A DNA stretch of 64,000 nucleotides from Eucommia ulmoides (GCA_016647705.1 CM028326.1:20785901-20849900), one strand, 5' to 3'; counted from the stretch's first letter, positions 23,701 through 36,434 are shown. Program-made: numbers and translations. The notes: generated by a model from the sequence alone, not told the origin.

Positions 23701-24537
23701 AATTCATAAATTCATGCCACTTCTTCTCGTTCAGTCATGACATGTACACATACTTGCACTTTTTTCATATATAATCAAACTACTGCCACGCATAATCATG
23801 TTAATCTATCTAATTCCCTAATTCATTCCCGCATTCACATCACATGCATTGGCATGCTTAAATTAAGACCATTTTGCATAAAAATCATATATGACATTTT
23901 TAGGGCATTACTTTTGCATAAATAAAGGTTCATGCCACTTGGTTCAATATTATTGTTTGGATTTGCATACATACCTTCATACTTTTTCACATGTTTTAAT
24001 TTTCCTATTTAAATCAAATAAATCTCTTGGAAACATACATAAAACAACCCCCGGGAACCATCCTTGTTGAATCCTTAATATTTGATAAAAGGTTATACCA
24101 GGGGAACATTTCCAAAAATACAAAAAACTTGTCCCATCTTTTTTTTCAAAAATACCAAAAAGATTTCTTAAGAAGGAAATGGTTTCAAAATAAAATAAAA
24201 TATTCGGACTTAAATTAATTGGATGTAAGGTACCGTTTTTGGACAGGCGTCTTGGGGTGCCTAACACCTTCTCCGAATATAATCAACCCCCAAGCTCTTT
24301 AAATGAATATTTGGTTTGACCATGTTTTTGGATTCAATTTTTACTTAGGCCTTTTAAATTGTTTTTCTAAAAATTCGGTGACCTAGCACACCATTTAAAC
24401 CCAATGTTAGGTGGCGACTCTTTATTTTAAAATGGCCTAAATACTTTTCTGAGAAACCCGACACTTTAAAAACCCTTCTCCTCTAAGCCTATTTATTATT
24501 TCATATCATTTTCCTTTTGAAAAATTGGGGTGCGACA

Positions 24538-25906
24538 AATTATTTATATGGTTTATCCTTATCACTATGAAGGCTTTTCCAGGAGTGGCTGGAACATATC
24601 AGGAATCGACAACAGAGAACAATTCTCTTAGAGGAAACACAAGTGTATTTTCTCTAAAAATATCCACACAGAAAACTCAGAAAGAGAAGTATTCTTGAGA
24701 TTTCTAAGAATTTGATTCTAATACCAAGAAGTTAAAGTAGTTTTGATTTGAATCTAAGGTGTAGTAAGAATCAATAATAGAGATACATATAAAATAAAAA
24801 AACTCATACACAAAAGGGGTGGGTCGAATTATTCATCAGGGAGGCCATTAAGTCTCCTCTTATTTATATAATATATCCAAGTTCCGCATTTGCATTTTTG
24901 TCCTCAACTTCTAAAGTTCAGTATTATTGACCATTCATTTTTGAATGACTTTTCTAACTTTCAGTTTCTATTTTTTCTAATGTTCATACCAGAAGATGAA
25001 TGGTGAAAATAATTAATTAATTTATTATTTTACTAATCGATTAATCAATTAAAATTGGAACAATTCAAATTTTGCCCTTCTTGAAGAAACACTTTTTTCT
25101 TAAGTTATTTCCTCCGACTGTGAGTCACATATTGCCTCATAGCCATGTCCCATTGGTAGTAAGTTCACCAAGAGAACCTCATTATGTACGATTTTTCTAT
25201 ATTGTGTTCCCAAAAAGACTAACAGGATATAAATAAAGTCAAAATCCATTAGTCAATTCATATGTACATTGATTGATAATATTCTTTTAATAAATCTCCT
25301 TCAATTGTCACATTGCTCTGGCCAAAGGTTTTGGTTAATTATTTAAATCGAATCACATATGACACATATCTCTTTGCTGAGAGTGTTAGATCGTATATTA
25401 CATGCTCGTATGTTCACACATATGTCCCATTATACCCGGTGAATACCTATGAAATCTCATGGCTAGAGTACAACGCTTAGTATTATAAATGTATAGAAAC
25501 TCATACATGTAATGTACAGTACTTCAAGTCTAACTGTCATGTAGGATATTAAGGATAATCATGTTCAATCCCTTACTATAATAATAGGTCCCCTTGTGGT
25601 TGTTATAGTATCTCATACTAATGGTTTGAGACTTACTACTCTCAAAACGAGAAAACAACAAAACAAGCTAGCCGAGATTGTTGAAGACCAATTTTCAATA
25701 ATCCAAAACCGACTATTAACAATTAAGAATATTAAATTACCTAATGCATTTCAACTTAATATCCAAGGCCTACACTCCACAACAACATTGATACAATTAA
25801 ATAATAATATCAAAATACATTTTTATAAATAATTGAGATTGAAATGTTTATAGATAAAAGTCATAAATATAAGATTACAAGATTGACTATGGGATTATGT
25901 CCAACA
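24538..25906 (-). repeat. Copia-type LTR region (minus), right boundary at 25906
   Basis: On the minus strand the right end reads TGTTGGACATAATCCCATAG, a common copia LTR start. The region contains a TATA-like TTATATAAATAAGAGG on the minus strand near 24870, consistent with an LTR promoter. 25525-25860 is the paralogue of the MULE-split LTR at 10263-10649/17490-17538. The left boundary and target duplication are not determined. In both places this LTR lies directly next to a Tat-like LTR end. Confidence 0.5.
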
Positions 25907-27033
25907 CGTTACTCGTACAAAGATCTTTTGATGCCTCTCTCAAAAGAGCATTCTCATATCACGCCTCGAAAACTACTGGGTATGAGGTTGAAGTAGTGAA
26001 AGAGGTATAAAGTTTAAATGTAGTTTATTCTTTATGTTTTATTTATTGTTTCACACTAGCGCAGACTGATTTAGGATTAAAATTTATTTGTGAAAAAAAA
26101 ATTATTAAAAAATATTCCATTGTGTTCACTTAGATCTAATTTCCTTTAGCAAGGTCATCGTTGATCATCGTAGGTTTCCTGGAGATCATTTTTTATCACC
26201 CTAAGGTTGTCGTTGGTCTCCCAACTCAACACGATAAGCCTCTTAACAAGGTTAGTCGTTGGTTATGTTTTTGCTTGGCTTGTGAGTTTTTGCTTTCTCT
26301 CGAAATTCAATGTCGGAAAGTTGGTCCCTAAGATTTGATAAGTAGCTTAAATCCTTTATCAAAATCCAGAGTTGATCGCATTTTTTCTCGAATTTTTCTT
26401 TGTCCTCTTTTATTGAAGTCTGTATCAAACAAAACAAACCAATTTTTCATATCCCTAAGTTCTGTTAGGGCTTACTTGTTTGTCTTCCAATTTGAGAAGA
26501 ATCATGTTATACATAATAATATGTGGCTCAGTATTTTAGAAAGTCTCGTATTACTATTTTCTTTTCCTATCTTCATAAAAGCAAATTATCTTGAATCTTT
26601 GCAGGGCAAAGGTTTAATTTCTAGAAAGTCAAAGACTTGAACATAGAGAAAATGATAGAATTCTTGGAGTACGTTACTAGAAAGATTTAATTCATAGTTA
26701 TTCTCTTTGTTTTTATAACAATATCTTGATTTTATTTATTAAAAATAATAAAAGTAATAAAAATACTTTTATTAGAAAAAGATTGATAATGAATGTTGTT
26801 CTTAATATAATTTTATTTTTTCATTATGCAATAATTTATGTGTTTAGCATCTAAAGTGTTTGTTTAGTGTTTATGTTTCCACAAGTAATACTTAATCAAT
26901 TTATGACTTGTTATAATTTGGTGTTTGGTTAAAAAAAATAATCTGGTAATTATGTGGTTATTTCTATGTTTTAATTACAATATATTATTTTAGAAAACTC
27001 ATATTATTTTTTTATTTTGTAATTGTGTTTGTT

Positions 27034-27069
<36 letters not shown>

Positions 27070-27940
27070 CTCTATATGTGTGTGTTTGTGCATGTGTGTG
27101 TGTGTGTGTGTGTTAAAGGACTGGAAGGAAGGGGTGTTTTCATCTTATATTCTTAAAAGCAAATTATCTTGAACCTATGCAAGGGAAATATTTAATTTCT
27201 AAAAAGACAAAGGCTTAGACATAGAGAAAAAATAGAGTTCTTAGAGAGCTTGACTAGAAAGATATAATTTCTTAGTTCTTCTCTTTGTTCTTTATAACAG
27301 TTTATTCAGTTTATTTATTGAGAAATAATATTAAATAAAAAAACACTCTAAACATTTCAAAATCTAATAGAGATAATCTATGGTTTGATAATCTATATTG
27401 AAGGTAAGTTCTAGTAGCCCTAGCGGATTCTAGTGTTCTTGGTGGTGCACTTATTTTACTAAGTTTATGTTTTTCATTATTGGTTGTCTTGATTATTATT
27501 ATTTTTTTTCTAATTTCATATTATAGACTATGATATTATTGTTATTTCGAAAAACAAGTGTTTATAACCAATATGTTGATTATGGTTGTGTTAATTATTG
27601 TCATTCTTGGTCATTATTGATGGTATTTGATAATATTTTGTTCACTTCAAAATAAGAATTTAGAATTTGAAAATATTACAAAAACAAAGGAGATTATGTC
27701 AAAGAAAAAATTACATCAGTTATTAGTTGTGGTCGTTAATGTGAGTTCATTGGAAAACAATATTTGAGAACTAATATGAAAATATTGTATAAACAAAGGG
27801 AGTTTAAAAAAAAAAAAAAAAAACAAACAAACAAACAACAGCAACAAATTTTGAGCTAGTACTCTTAAGGTATTATTCATTTTAAAACAAGTGTTTATAG
27901 ATATATTTTTTGTTATTGTGATTTACTTTATTGTTGGTGA
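25907..27940. other. AT-rich intergenic DNA with a direct repeat and microsatellites
   Basis: No convincing gene is present. It holds a 'ggtcatcgttg/ggttgtcgttgg/ggttagtcgttgg' set near 26152-26265, a ~190-bp direct repeat (26562-26750 and 27141-27330, offset 578 bp, sharing 'aaaagcaaattatcttgaa' and 'acatagagaaaa'), a (TC)n run at 27037-27066 followed by (TG)n to 27113, and an A-run at 27806-27824. Confidence 0.6.
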
Positions 27941-28440
27941 TAGTGTCAAAATTTCGTCAACATTCCCAGCATCTACATCCCTAATTAATACCCGCAAAAC
28001 TTAGGATTAGTAATTAGGATGCCGGTGTGGTATCAGCCAAATACCCTTCGACGTGAAAATAAGTTCATCAGGTCTTTAGAGATATCTAAATAGAATAGTC
28101 GTTATGACCTGTAGATTGCTATATTTATAGATTGAAGTGATATCTGACCTCCTTAATTCTTACCACGATCTTAATCGATCTATGTCCTTCCTAGATATTT
28201 TCAATCCCCAACGTTAAGATTAGTTATTTGTATATTTTGGGCCTTATTGATCTTTCTATATCTTCCATGGGCTGCTCTGGCACAGGCCCACGTACCAATA
28301 TTCTTATAATTAAATATGGGTTTGCTCATTCGTGCCTGATACACTTAGTTTTATCTTATGATTATGAGCCCTCTTTGGCTAAACCCCATGACTACTTATT
28401 TATTTAGTAGTAAGCGTAGGTTATAGGAAAACTACCCACA
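27941..28440. repeat. Unassigned LTR-like segment
   Basis: About 500 bp, starting TGTCAAAATTTCG and ending CTACCCACA (TG...CA), denser in C/G than its flanks and with no reading frame. It could be a solo LTR or TRIM, but flanking bases (GATAG / TCAGT) do not match, so the call is tentative. Confidence 0.3.
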
Positions 28441-28700
28441 TCAGTTATGTATATTACCAAAAATAAGAACCAAGAACTAGTGAATGTTGTATAAATGTAG
28501 GGAACTTTATCAATTTATTTTAAATTTGTTGAGTCATCTTAATAGAAGTGTATTCTTTATTTGAGAACTTGTGTTAATAACTAAATTTAATTAAATTGCC
28601 TTTGATATTTGTTGTTTTTAGCAACAAACTTATAAAGTTATATTGTTGGTTATTGTTGAGTATAATAGAAAATATAAGTCGAAGGAAATATTATTATAGA

Positions 28701-28809
28701 CTAAAATATAACTCGTGCCTAAAGGCACGTTGAGACAATTTTAAACAAAAATAAAATAAATATTAAAAAAACTCTCTCAACATGCTTTCAAACACAACTT
28801 ATACTCTAA
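28701..28809 (-). mobile_element. Older Helitron 3' end, cut by the next Helitron
   Basis: The hairpin CGTGCCT/AGGCACG (28714-28729) stands ten bases from a TTAG terminus followed by T on the minus strand, a decayed form of the 28810 end. Only about 109 bp lie between this terminus and the next Helitron terminus. The simplest reading is that the second Helitron landed inside this one. Confidence 0.5.
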
Positions 28810-28951
28810 CTAGTGTATAACTCGTGCCTTCAGGCACGAGTGCAAAGCAACAAAAACAAAAAATTAACATAAATTTTTGTATATACAACATTCAACATCA
28901 ATTTCATCATAACATCTATAATAACTAATAATCAAGACTAATATTATGCAC

Positions 28952-29146
28952 CTATTTAATTTGAATATAAATGAATGGTGTCAAGGATATTCTCGGAATG
29001 AATGCTAATTTTTTTGTTTTATCCCATGTTAATATTCGAGCTTTGATTATACGTGAAGAGTACCTGACAACCATTGATCTTATGTCATTACAAAATCCAT
29101 CATTTGGTACAATATTTCTCAATAACACAGTTGAAAAGAATAACAT
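28952..29146 (-). pseudogene. Helitron helicase C-terminal fragment
   Basis: The 64-residue minus-strand frame contains [18 protein letters not shown], then [13 protein letters not shown] and [10 protein letters not shown]. This is the pattern near the C-terminus of plant Helitron Pif1-like helicases (VxLLRNxxPxxGLCNGTRL ... IPRIxLxP). The final helicase motif that normally follows is missing. The frame ends about 140 bp before the CTAG terminus, and its direction matches the Helitron. It is non-functional. Confidence 0.75.
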
Positions 29147-29162
29147 AATTATGTACTATTAG

Positions 29163-30600
29163 AAAGTCCATCTATATATATTGTACCAGGTATTTTTTCT
29201 TTACGCGCGCACATATCTTATCCCCGAAAGCGTCTACGAGTTCTTCTGTCCCCAGAACGTCTGTTCCTTCTTCTCTCTCCACAAAGAACCATCAGCAAAT
29301 CTTCATTCCATGAAGGCAATTCATCGATCTTAGCCAATATTCTTGCCCGATTTTTCACCGATCGATCTTATTTTCTCTTTAAATACTAGTATGCCATTAC
29401 AAAGTAAAAAAAAAAAATCAAATAAAATTAGAAACTAAAACAACATAATCAAATACTCATTCATATATATTATATTAAAATATTAAATAATGCATACACA
29501 TTGTTCGTTCTCTGTGTTGTTACACTAATATTAATTACACTTTACACTGATACAAAATTTATAGAAAATAAAAGTTAAAAATATATTAAAAAAATTAAAA
29601 TTAAATTTATAAATAAGTAATAATATAATTTTAAAAATAGGTGTATGATGGTGAATCATTCAATAGACTATTGCACTTTCGACAAACTAGAGACACAACG
29701 GAAACATCTGGACTAATCCTATAAAAAAAAAATAGCTAATTTTGGACCAATCAAGTTAAAGGTATATTTTGGACTCCCAAGAAAAAACAACTAATTTTGA
29801 CTTAAAAAAATGGTTTTCGTTCGAAGAAGTGCTTTTGACACTACAAAAGTTACAAACTCACACACAATGAATTTAATCAAAGAAAAAAAAAAACAAATTT
29901 AATCGACTTCATAAACACAACCAAAATTAAAACCTAAAATCTAAACTAGAGAAATAGAATTCACACACATGCTTAGAGAAGAAAGAGAAAGAAAGAAGCT
30001 GGAAAGGTGTAGATCTATAAGTAGAGCACAGATCGAATTATTCTTTAGATATAATCAACGAATCAATCGTGTCGTCTTCGTCCTTATCTGCCGTTGTGTC
30101 CTAGAAGTTCAAACTGAAGGGGAAATAAAGCCAAAATCAAAGCAATTTTACCAGAGATCAGTCGGTATCAGTTGCAAATCTTCATGTTAACCATTTCCAG
30201 TTGCTAGAAAATGATAAACTGCACAAAATAGTTACAGATAATCAACGCATATAAAGCATAAAAGTTGAATTCAACATTTAATACACACTAATCTACAAAT
30301 GTTGGGTTAGAGAATTAAATCAAATGTAGTGTTGAATTTGAGTAAAAGTGGTATTTAAAAATCAAGATGCATATCAATTCTTCTTGGTGGAGATGTTGTA
30401 GACTTTCTTTTAGCCAATCACAGCAAGGCCCAAGCAATGACAAAAGAAGAGAGATATCGGGGATCTCCATAAAAATAAGAACTCTAGGACAATAATGGAT
30501 ACCATATCTGCAAGTTTTTAACTGAATTTAGAATACAAAGAAGTAATTAATTCAAGGTAGGTGGCTGCTATTTTATGCAACCAAGCTTAAAAGTGGATAG
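29163..30600. other. Helitron body without recognisable gene
   Basis: AT-rich DNA with a GC-richer patch at 29205-29370. A 73-codon frame (29969-30190, basic N-terminus) has no motif I know. The segment is continuous with 38213-38660 across the copia insertion, as shown by the GATAG duplication. Confidence 0.5.
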
Positions 30601-30813
30601 TGTGAAGATCAATGAATAACATGAAAAGTCTAGAGAGAAAAGAGAAACGACGGCTAGGGTTTATTATCTCTTAAATGAGGAATACAAGAATGCAATAGAA
30701 AACCTAGGAAAGAAAGACTTATGTAGGCATACAATAGAAAACCTAAAAAATAAGTAAAAGACAATTCTACCCTTACTAAATAATAATAATAATATACCTT
30801 GCTAACTCTAATA
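30601..30813 (-). repeat. 3' LTR of the copia element (213 bp)
   Basis: The plus strand begins TGTGAAGATCAATGAATAAC and ends CTAACTCTAATA, so the minus strand starts TATTAGAGTTAG. It pairs with 38008-38212, differing by substitutions and an 8-bp length difference. Confidence 0.9.
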
Positions 30814-30826
30814 TCCCCTCTCAAAC
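30814..30826 (-). promoter_or_regulatory. Polypurine tract of the copia element
   Basis: On the minus strand 'TTTGAGAGGGGA' lies directly before the 3' LTR start TATTAG. Confidence 0.75.
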
Positions 30827-31036
30827 TCACGATGTTGCTACAAATAGCATCGAGAGTTTGCTAACCAAAAAACGAAAGCGCGAAATAGAATGCGACTTGG
30901 TGAACAAATCGGCAATTTGCATGGATGATGACACAAAAGGCAAAGTAATAGTCCTATGTTGAAGATGATGACGAGTGAGATGACAATCGATCTCAATGTG
31001 CTTGGTCCGTTCATAAAAGACTGAATTGTGAACAAT

Positions 31037-31301
31037 CTAAATAGCACTCTTGTTATCACAATACATGGGAGTGGGATGAGAAAGAGAAACACCCATATCT
31101 GCAAGTAACCAACGCAACCAAACTATTTTGGTGGTAGTGGATGCCATCGCACGATACTCAGCTTCTGTGGAAGATTTAGAAACAACGACCTGCTTCTTGC
31201 TATTCCATGAAATAAGATAATCACCCAAAAATACACAAAAACCTATGACAAATTTGTGATTTGTGGGATCACTAGCCCAATCAACATCAGAATTGGCATG
31301 T
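31037..31301 (-). pseudogene. Copia RNase H, C-terminal part
   Basis: The minus strand encodes the typical GDYLISWNSKKQVVVSKS, STEAEYRAMAS, IVWLRWLLADMGV and MYCDNKSAI series of copia RNase H. The E of STEAEYR and the D of CDN are present. The upstream half of the domain (SDVDWASDP, just before 31301) is separated from the rest of pol by the solo LTR at 31302. It cannot be translated with the rest. Confidence 0.9.
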
Positions 31302-34064
31302 TGTCATGACCCGTCTCGAAATCCCGACATCCCAGGCTGGCGTGACGACATCATGATATCACTGGAAACAACCAACCAACCATCTATTACACGACACTAT
31401 GCATATATATAAATAAATCATTATTTATATGAAGTTATACATATTTCTGTTATGGGAACACACTCGTTACCCAAATATATTAACAACAAAAATATAATAC
31501 CATGAAACCCCTCACAGGTTCGACTCGAAAAATTCATCTCAACCCTCCACACGACTCCATCGTAGGACTCTACCTAACGCCAGTAGGGGACCGACTCCTA
31601 GCTGTTTCACCTGCGAGTGTACTGTCTTCTTAATAAAAATATTTTTAATATTAAAACACATTCTACAACATCTAAATGGATCAAGCGTAAGTATATAAAT
31701 ACAACATAAATCGTAAAATCTCTGATATAAAAGCAGAGAAAATAAAGCGGTATAATTAAGTTCCATTCAAATCCAACTAATATAAAAATCATACTAATCA
31801 CCATGATAATAAATATCAATCAGGCCATTATACGTGAAACACCACATCTTGAGCACCCATCTCAAATACCCTTTTTAAACACACAACTCAAACACACACA
31901 CTGGCCAGCCCTAGTGATCGTTTTAACCTCACGATCGGGAGTTTGCAATGGTACCGTACCATCCGTAGGATATGCCTTCCTATGAACACCCATCACTCCG
32001 CCGAAGCGGATAATCACTGCACAATATAAATGTCTAACATCACTCTGCTGAAGCAGATAAATATCACTCCACCGAAGCGGATAATATCACTCCACCGAAG
32101 TGGATAACATCACTCCACCGAAGCAGATAACCTCACTCTATCGAAACAGATAAATACTATGGCATCGTCAAATCAAATACAGCATCATCGAATCACAACT
32201 CAATAAACATCGTCTACTCAATATCGTCAAATCACCACGTCTATTTCTTTTCCTCAAAACCAACTTTTAAATCCAAAAATCATATTTCACACTTTCTTTT
32301 AAAAAAAACGTCTGATTTTATCAAAACCACTTTTCCACCCTTTATTTTTAGAAAACTAGATGTTTTCTATTTTTCTTTTAAAAAAACACCATCTGATTTC
32401 ACCAAATCCAAAAAAAAATCATTTTCAACTTCATTTCGAAAACCATCGAAATCTTCCGAAAACCCTATTTATCAACTCACTCAAATCTTGCTTGATCCAT
32501 ATCATTTATAAATTTATACAGTTTAAGTAAATACATATTTCATCATATATATACATAGAAAAATAGTTTGGCAAGAAGACAGTACACTTACCTCATGATC
32601 CCCTTCCAAAAGCTTTTACTGACTACTCTCTACCGAAACTCCGGTGTCTGCGAACCTAATAGTAATAGGGCCTAAATTAATATCGTATTTAAAATAACTT
32701 AATTAGACGAATGCAGGTCCTAATTTTTCATAATTTTCCCATTCCCCATATTTTATTACAAAAAAAATATTATTCGTTTAATTTCGCTCCGTTAAGTTTA
32801 CTGTACCAGTTTGTTAAAATTAGCGATTATAAAAATGTTATTACAATCACGACAATTACTATTACGAATGCAAAAAATATTAATGATCAACAATTTAATT
32901 CAATCGATAATAATATCCGATGAAAATGTTACCTAATCCGAAACGTTCACAAGCAGCGAGATGGATTTTGAATTTTATTGGGGTTGTTTTTGTAATTTCT
33001 TTTCTCTTTTTTTTTTTTCTCTTCCTTTCTTCTTTGTTTTCTTTTTCTGTTCTGTTTCGGTTTGGAGCACCTGGCGGACCACCTCAACGTCGGCCGAGCT
33101 CTCACTCCTCCCGTCGATCTTCACCGTCAACGTTCATGCACACGCACACACAACGCCGAATACATCCCATACCCATACGTGCGCAATCGCCGGAGGAACG
33201 ATGACGAACTCACCAACGGCAGCAACCAAACCCGTCACCGCCAATCCTCTCTTTCTCCTCTCTCCTTGCCAACTCCGGCGACCACCACCCATATATCTCA
33301 CCGACGATCACCCTACTCACATGCACGTTGAATCAGAACACACACATGCACACACACCCCTGTAACCGAAACACACTGCTCACCGGAGAACCGTCCACCA
33401 TCAACGATCCCGAACAGCAACCCTACACACCCTCACGTCTGAACACAACAACTATGATTACACCCTCTCACACCCACAATCGCCGCCTGATCAGAACCAA
33501 ATCCCCTCCTACCGTCGATCACGAACACCCGATGACCCCCTCCGATCATCCCTCTCTCTCTCTCTAGATTTTTTGAAATTTCTTCAGATTTCCTCCCTTT
33601 TAAGATCTTCATTCATGATGTTCGTGCATGGGTATTTATATGCATGAAATAAGTGGATGGGTTTCTTGATCTAATCTTGCCACGTCGCCGATCTCACTCT
33701 TCTCTCTGTTTTGGTTCACAGTCCAGCCGGCAAACACAACACACACACATATGTATATGTTATATATGTGTTTAAAAAATATTTTATTTTATTACTCTTT
33801 TCTCCCCCTTACTTCTTTACCTCCATATTTTAGCCTAATGTACTATTTACAATTTCCTTAAATCGCAATTTGAACCCTTAAAATTTTTAGTTTAGAATTT
33901 AAGTGACGATTTGAATCCCAAAGTTTAGAATAAATATTTCTAAATTTTTAATTGACCCAAAAACTTTTAATTAGGTTTTCAATTAACTCTATTTTTACCC
34001 CGTAATTTTCTAAATACTCTAAAATGAAAATAAAATGACATACGTGGGAAATCGGGATCTTACA
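31302..34064 (-). repeat. Solo Ty3/gypsy LTR (2.76 kb) inside copia RNase H
   Basis: The plus strand starts TGTCATGACCCGTCTCG and ends GGGATCTTACA, flanked by CATGT at 31297-31301 and 34065-34069. No internal region follows either end. It is the same family as the LTR at 60895-63549: shared blocks include 'ctctacct(a/g)(a/c)(t/c)gccagtagggg', 'tgcgagtgtactg' and 'ttaacctcacgatcggg'. The 33060-33560 part is CA/CCG-rich and opens Pro/His/Thr-rich frames on the plus strand. They are low complexity and antisense to the element, so I do not call them genes. Confidence 0.9.
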
Positions 34065-35200
34065 CATGTAGCTCCAAAGATGAGGTCGATGGAAGTAAGA
34101 GACTCTGAAAGAAGGTACCCCGAAGATACCGAAGGATACGAAGAACAGCAGCCCAATGAACTATAGTAGGAAAAGTGACAAATTGACTGACGATATGAAT
34201 AGCGTGGGTAATGTCCAGGTGAGTGATAGTTAGATAAACCAAATTGCCAACAATAATACAATATAATATAGGATCTGATATAGAGGCACCATCGGAAGGT
34301 GAGTAGCGAACATTCACCTCTAAAGGAGTATCAACAGTCCTAGTATCAGTAAGACAAGCACGCTCGAGAATGTTAGCTTCATATTTAGACTGAGAGAGAA
34401 GATAACCTTAAGGAGAAAAAGCTACTTCAATACCCAGAAAGTAACGTAAAGCCCCCAAGTCCTTCATTTCAAACTGACGAGATAATTCTAATTTCAAAAT
34501 TGCACACCAATAATAATCATGTCATCCACATATAAAGATAGTAGAATAGGGCCGACAGTGGTACACTTTATAAACATAGCTGAATCATAATTACTTGGGT
34601 GAAAACCAAGAAAAGTAATTACCGTAGAGAAATTCTCATACCAGGCTCGAGGAGCCTGTTTAAGGCCGTATAGAGTTTTCTTGAGTTTGCAAACTTCATC
34701 GGACTTATGAGCAACACCTGGAGGAAGAGTCATGTAACTTGAAGATCGCAATTCAAAAAGGCATTTTTAACATCCATCTGAGAAATATGCCACTGACGAA
34801 TAGATGCAACGGTAATAAAAGTGTGAACAGTCGTCATTTTTGCAACTGGAGCAAAAGTCTCCTCATAATCCATACCATATTGCTAAGAAAATCCTTTGGC
34901 AACCAAACGAGCTTTGTTCCGCTCAACTGAACCATCAGACTTGGTTTTAATTTTGTAGACCCAACGAGAACTAATTGGACTTTTACTCGGAGGTAAAGGT
35001 ACCAAATCCCATGTATCCATCTTGTATAAAGTAGAGAGTTCCTCAGCCATAACCTGTTGCCAAAGAGGATCAAGTACTGCGTCTTTATAGGATAAAGGCT
35101 TAGAGAGACAATGAATAGAGGCTAAATATGAAGTAAAAGAATGTGAATAGCAAGAATAAACAAAATATGGTATACGAGTGGACTTATGAATGTGCTAAGC
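34065..35200 (-). pseudogene. Copia reverse transcriptase
   Basis: Read on the minus strand across at least three frames: SRWVYKIKTKSDGSVE-type block near 34940-34970, MTLPPGVAHKSDEVCKLKKT and LYGLKQAPRAWYENFS (34600-34740), the catalytic LYVDDMIII at about 34510-34535, and YLTITHLDITHAIHIVSQF with RILRYLRGT at 34110-34260. YVDD is intact, but in-frame stops and frame changes break the protein. The 3' end runs into the CATGT duplication of the solo LTR. Confidence 0.9.
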
Positions 35201-35743
35201 ATAACGAGGAGGTGGATCCACAATCTGAGAAGATTCTTGGTAGGCCGTCAGAGGGGAGGGGATACTAGAAGTATCAATACCTGCAGAGCTACCAGTGTCA
35301 ACATGAGGTTGAGACACATGAGATGGGTCAATATCTGTAATACATGGATTTCGAGAAGATAAACTATTTGTGTCATCAGATAATGGATCAATGGAAATAA
35401 GATCAGATTTTGTTAAGTTGTGTGTACTAGAAGGAATAGAGAAAAAAGGTATATGCTCAAGAAACACAACATGACGGGACACATATAGTTTTTGTGCAAC
35501 TGGATCAAAGTAACGATATCCCTTTTGTCCCTCACCATAACCTAGGAAGACACAAATGGCAAAGCGAAAAGATAACTTACTACACTCTACTCTCGGTTGA
35601 AAAACAAAACAAGTGCACCCAAATACTCTTCAGGAGAAATAGTTGGGAGCATGACCATACAATTTTTCAAATGGAGACAAACCTGGAGAATGAGAGGATG
35701 GAATCTTATTAATTAGGTTTACTGCAGTAAGTACTGCTTCTCC

Positions 35744-36376
35744 TCAAAATACACTAGGAACAGAGGCAGACAATAAAAGAGAATGAACAGTTTCAACAAT
35801 ATGCCTATGTTTCCTTTTAACGACACCATTTTGCTCGGGAGTGTCAGTACACAAGGTTTGGTGAATTATTCCATCTAGAACAAGTAGGTTAGTGAAAGGA
35901 TTATAAATGTACTCCCCACCCAAATCACATCTAAAACAATTGATAACAACAGAATGTTGGGTCTTAACAAGAGCTCGAAACTTTTGAAAAATATCAAAGA
36001 ATTCATAACGATGTTTCATAAGATAAACCCAACAATATCGAGTGAAATCATCAATGAAGAAAACATAATATCTGGACCCCTCTTTTGTAGCAATCGGGGA
36101 AGGTCCCCACACATCAGAGTGAACCAGATCAAATGGTGCAAGGGAAGAAAAAATGCTTCGATTAAAAGGTAAAGTAGAGAATTTTGCAAGTTTACAATCA
36201 CTACAATCAGAAATATCACAAACTGATAAATCCCCTAAGGATCTTTTAGATACTAAGTATTTTAAAAGAGATGCTAAAACATGACTAAGACGAGAATGCC
36301 ATAAATAAAAATTAGAAGATGAAAAAGTCAAATAAAAAGACGACAAGTCAACAGCGGAAGCTGCAACACCTGGCAC
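35744..36376 (-). pseudogene. Copia integrase (zinc finger and DDE core)
   Basis: A 210-residue open stretch: the HHCC finger (WHSRLSH ... CDISDCSDCK), first Asp in VHSDVWGPSP, second Asp in FRCDLGGEY, and the terminal TPEQNGVVKRKHRH. In active copia integrases the last motif is VxERxHR with a catalytic Glu. Here that position is Lys (codon AAA for GAA), so strand transfer should be lost even though the frame is open. The downstream link region (35195-35482) is Ser/Pro-rich and degenerate. Confidence 0.9.
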
Positions 36377-36434
36377 TCGTAGCTCATCTAGTATATATAG
36401 TCCCCCACTGCCTACGGCCTATCCCAATCAGCTT

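Larger units (their letters stand above)
20496..24537 (+). repeat. Long Tat/Ogre-like gypsy LTR (about 4 kb, probably with an internal insertion)
   Basis: It starts TGTAGACACGACATTTTAA and ends GGGGTGCGACA. The start matches 17539 and the end matches 10262. A segment from about 20905 to 22375 ('agaagtgtacgagtcagg...tattcacaggg...') looks like a different dispersed repeat placed inside it, but I could not find its ends. The right part holds two sets of tandem units (22681-23150 and 23500-23660). No duplication is found at the outer flanks (GCAGC / AATTA), as expected if it is the 3' LTR of a damaged element. Frames in it are not genes. Confidence 0.5.

Noticed and set aside
27941..28440. Solo LTR with firm borders
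   Set aside because: TG...CA ends are possible, but the flanking five bases do not match, so it is listed only as a low-confidence repeat.
32920..33567. Overlapping 70-134-codon plus frames rich in Phe, Pro, His and Thr
   Set aside because: They lie antisense inside a solo gypsy LTR and arise from T tracts and CA/CCG-rich sequence. The sister LTR at 62265-63000 has similar but not conserved frames.
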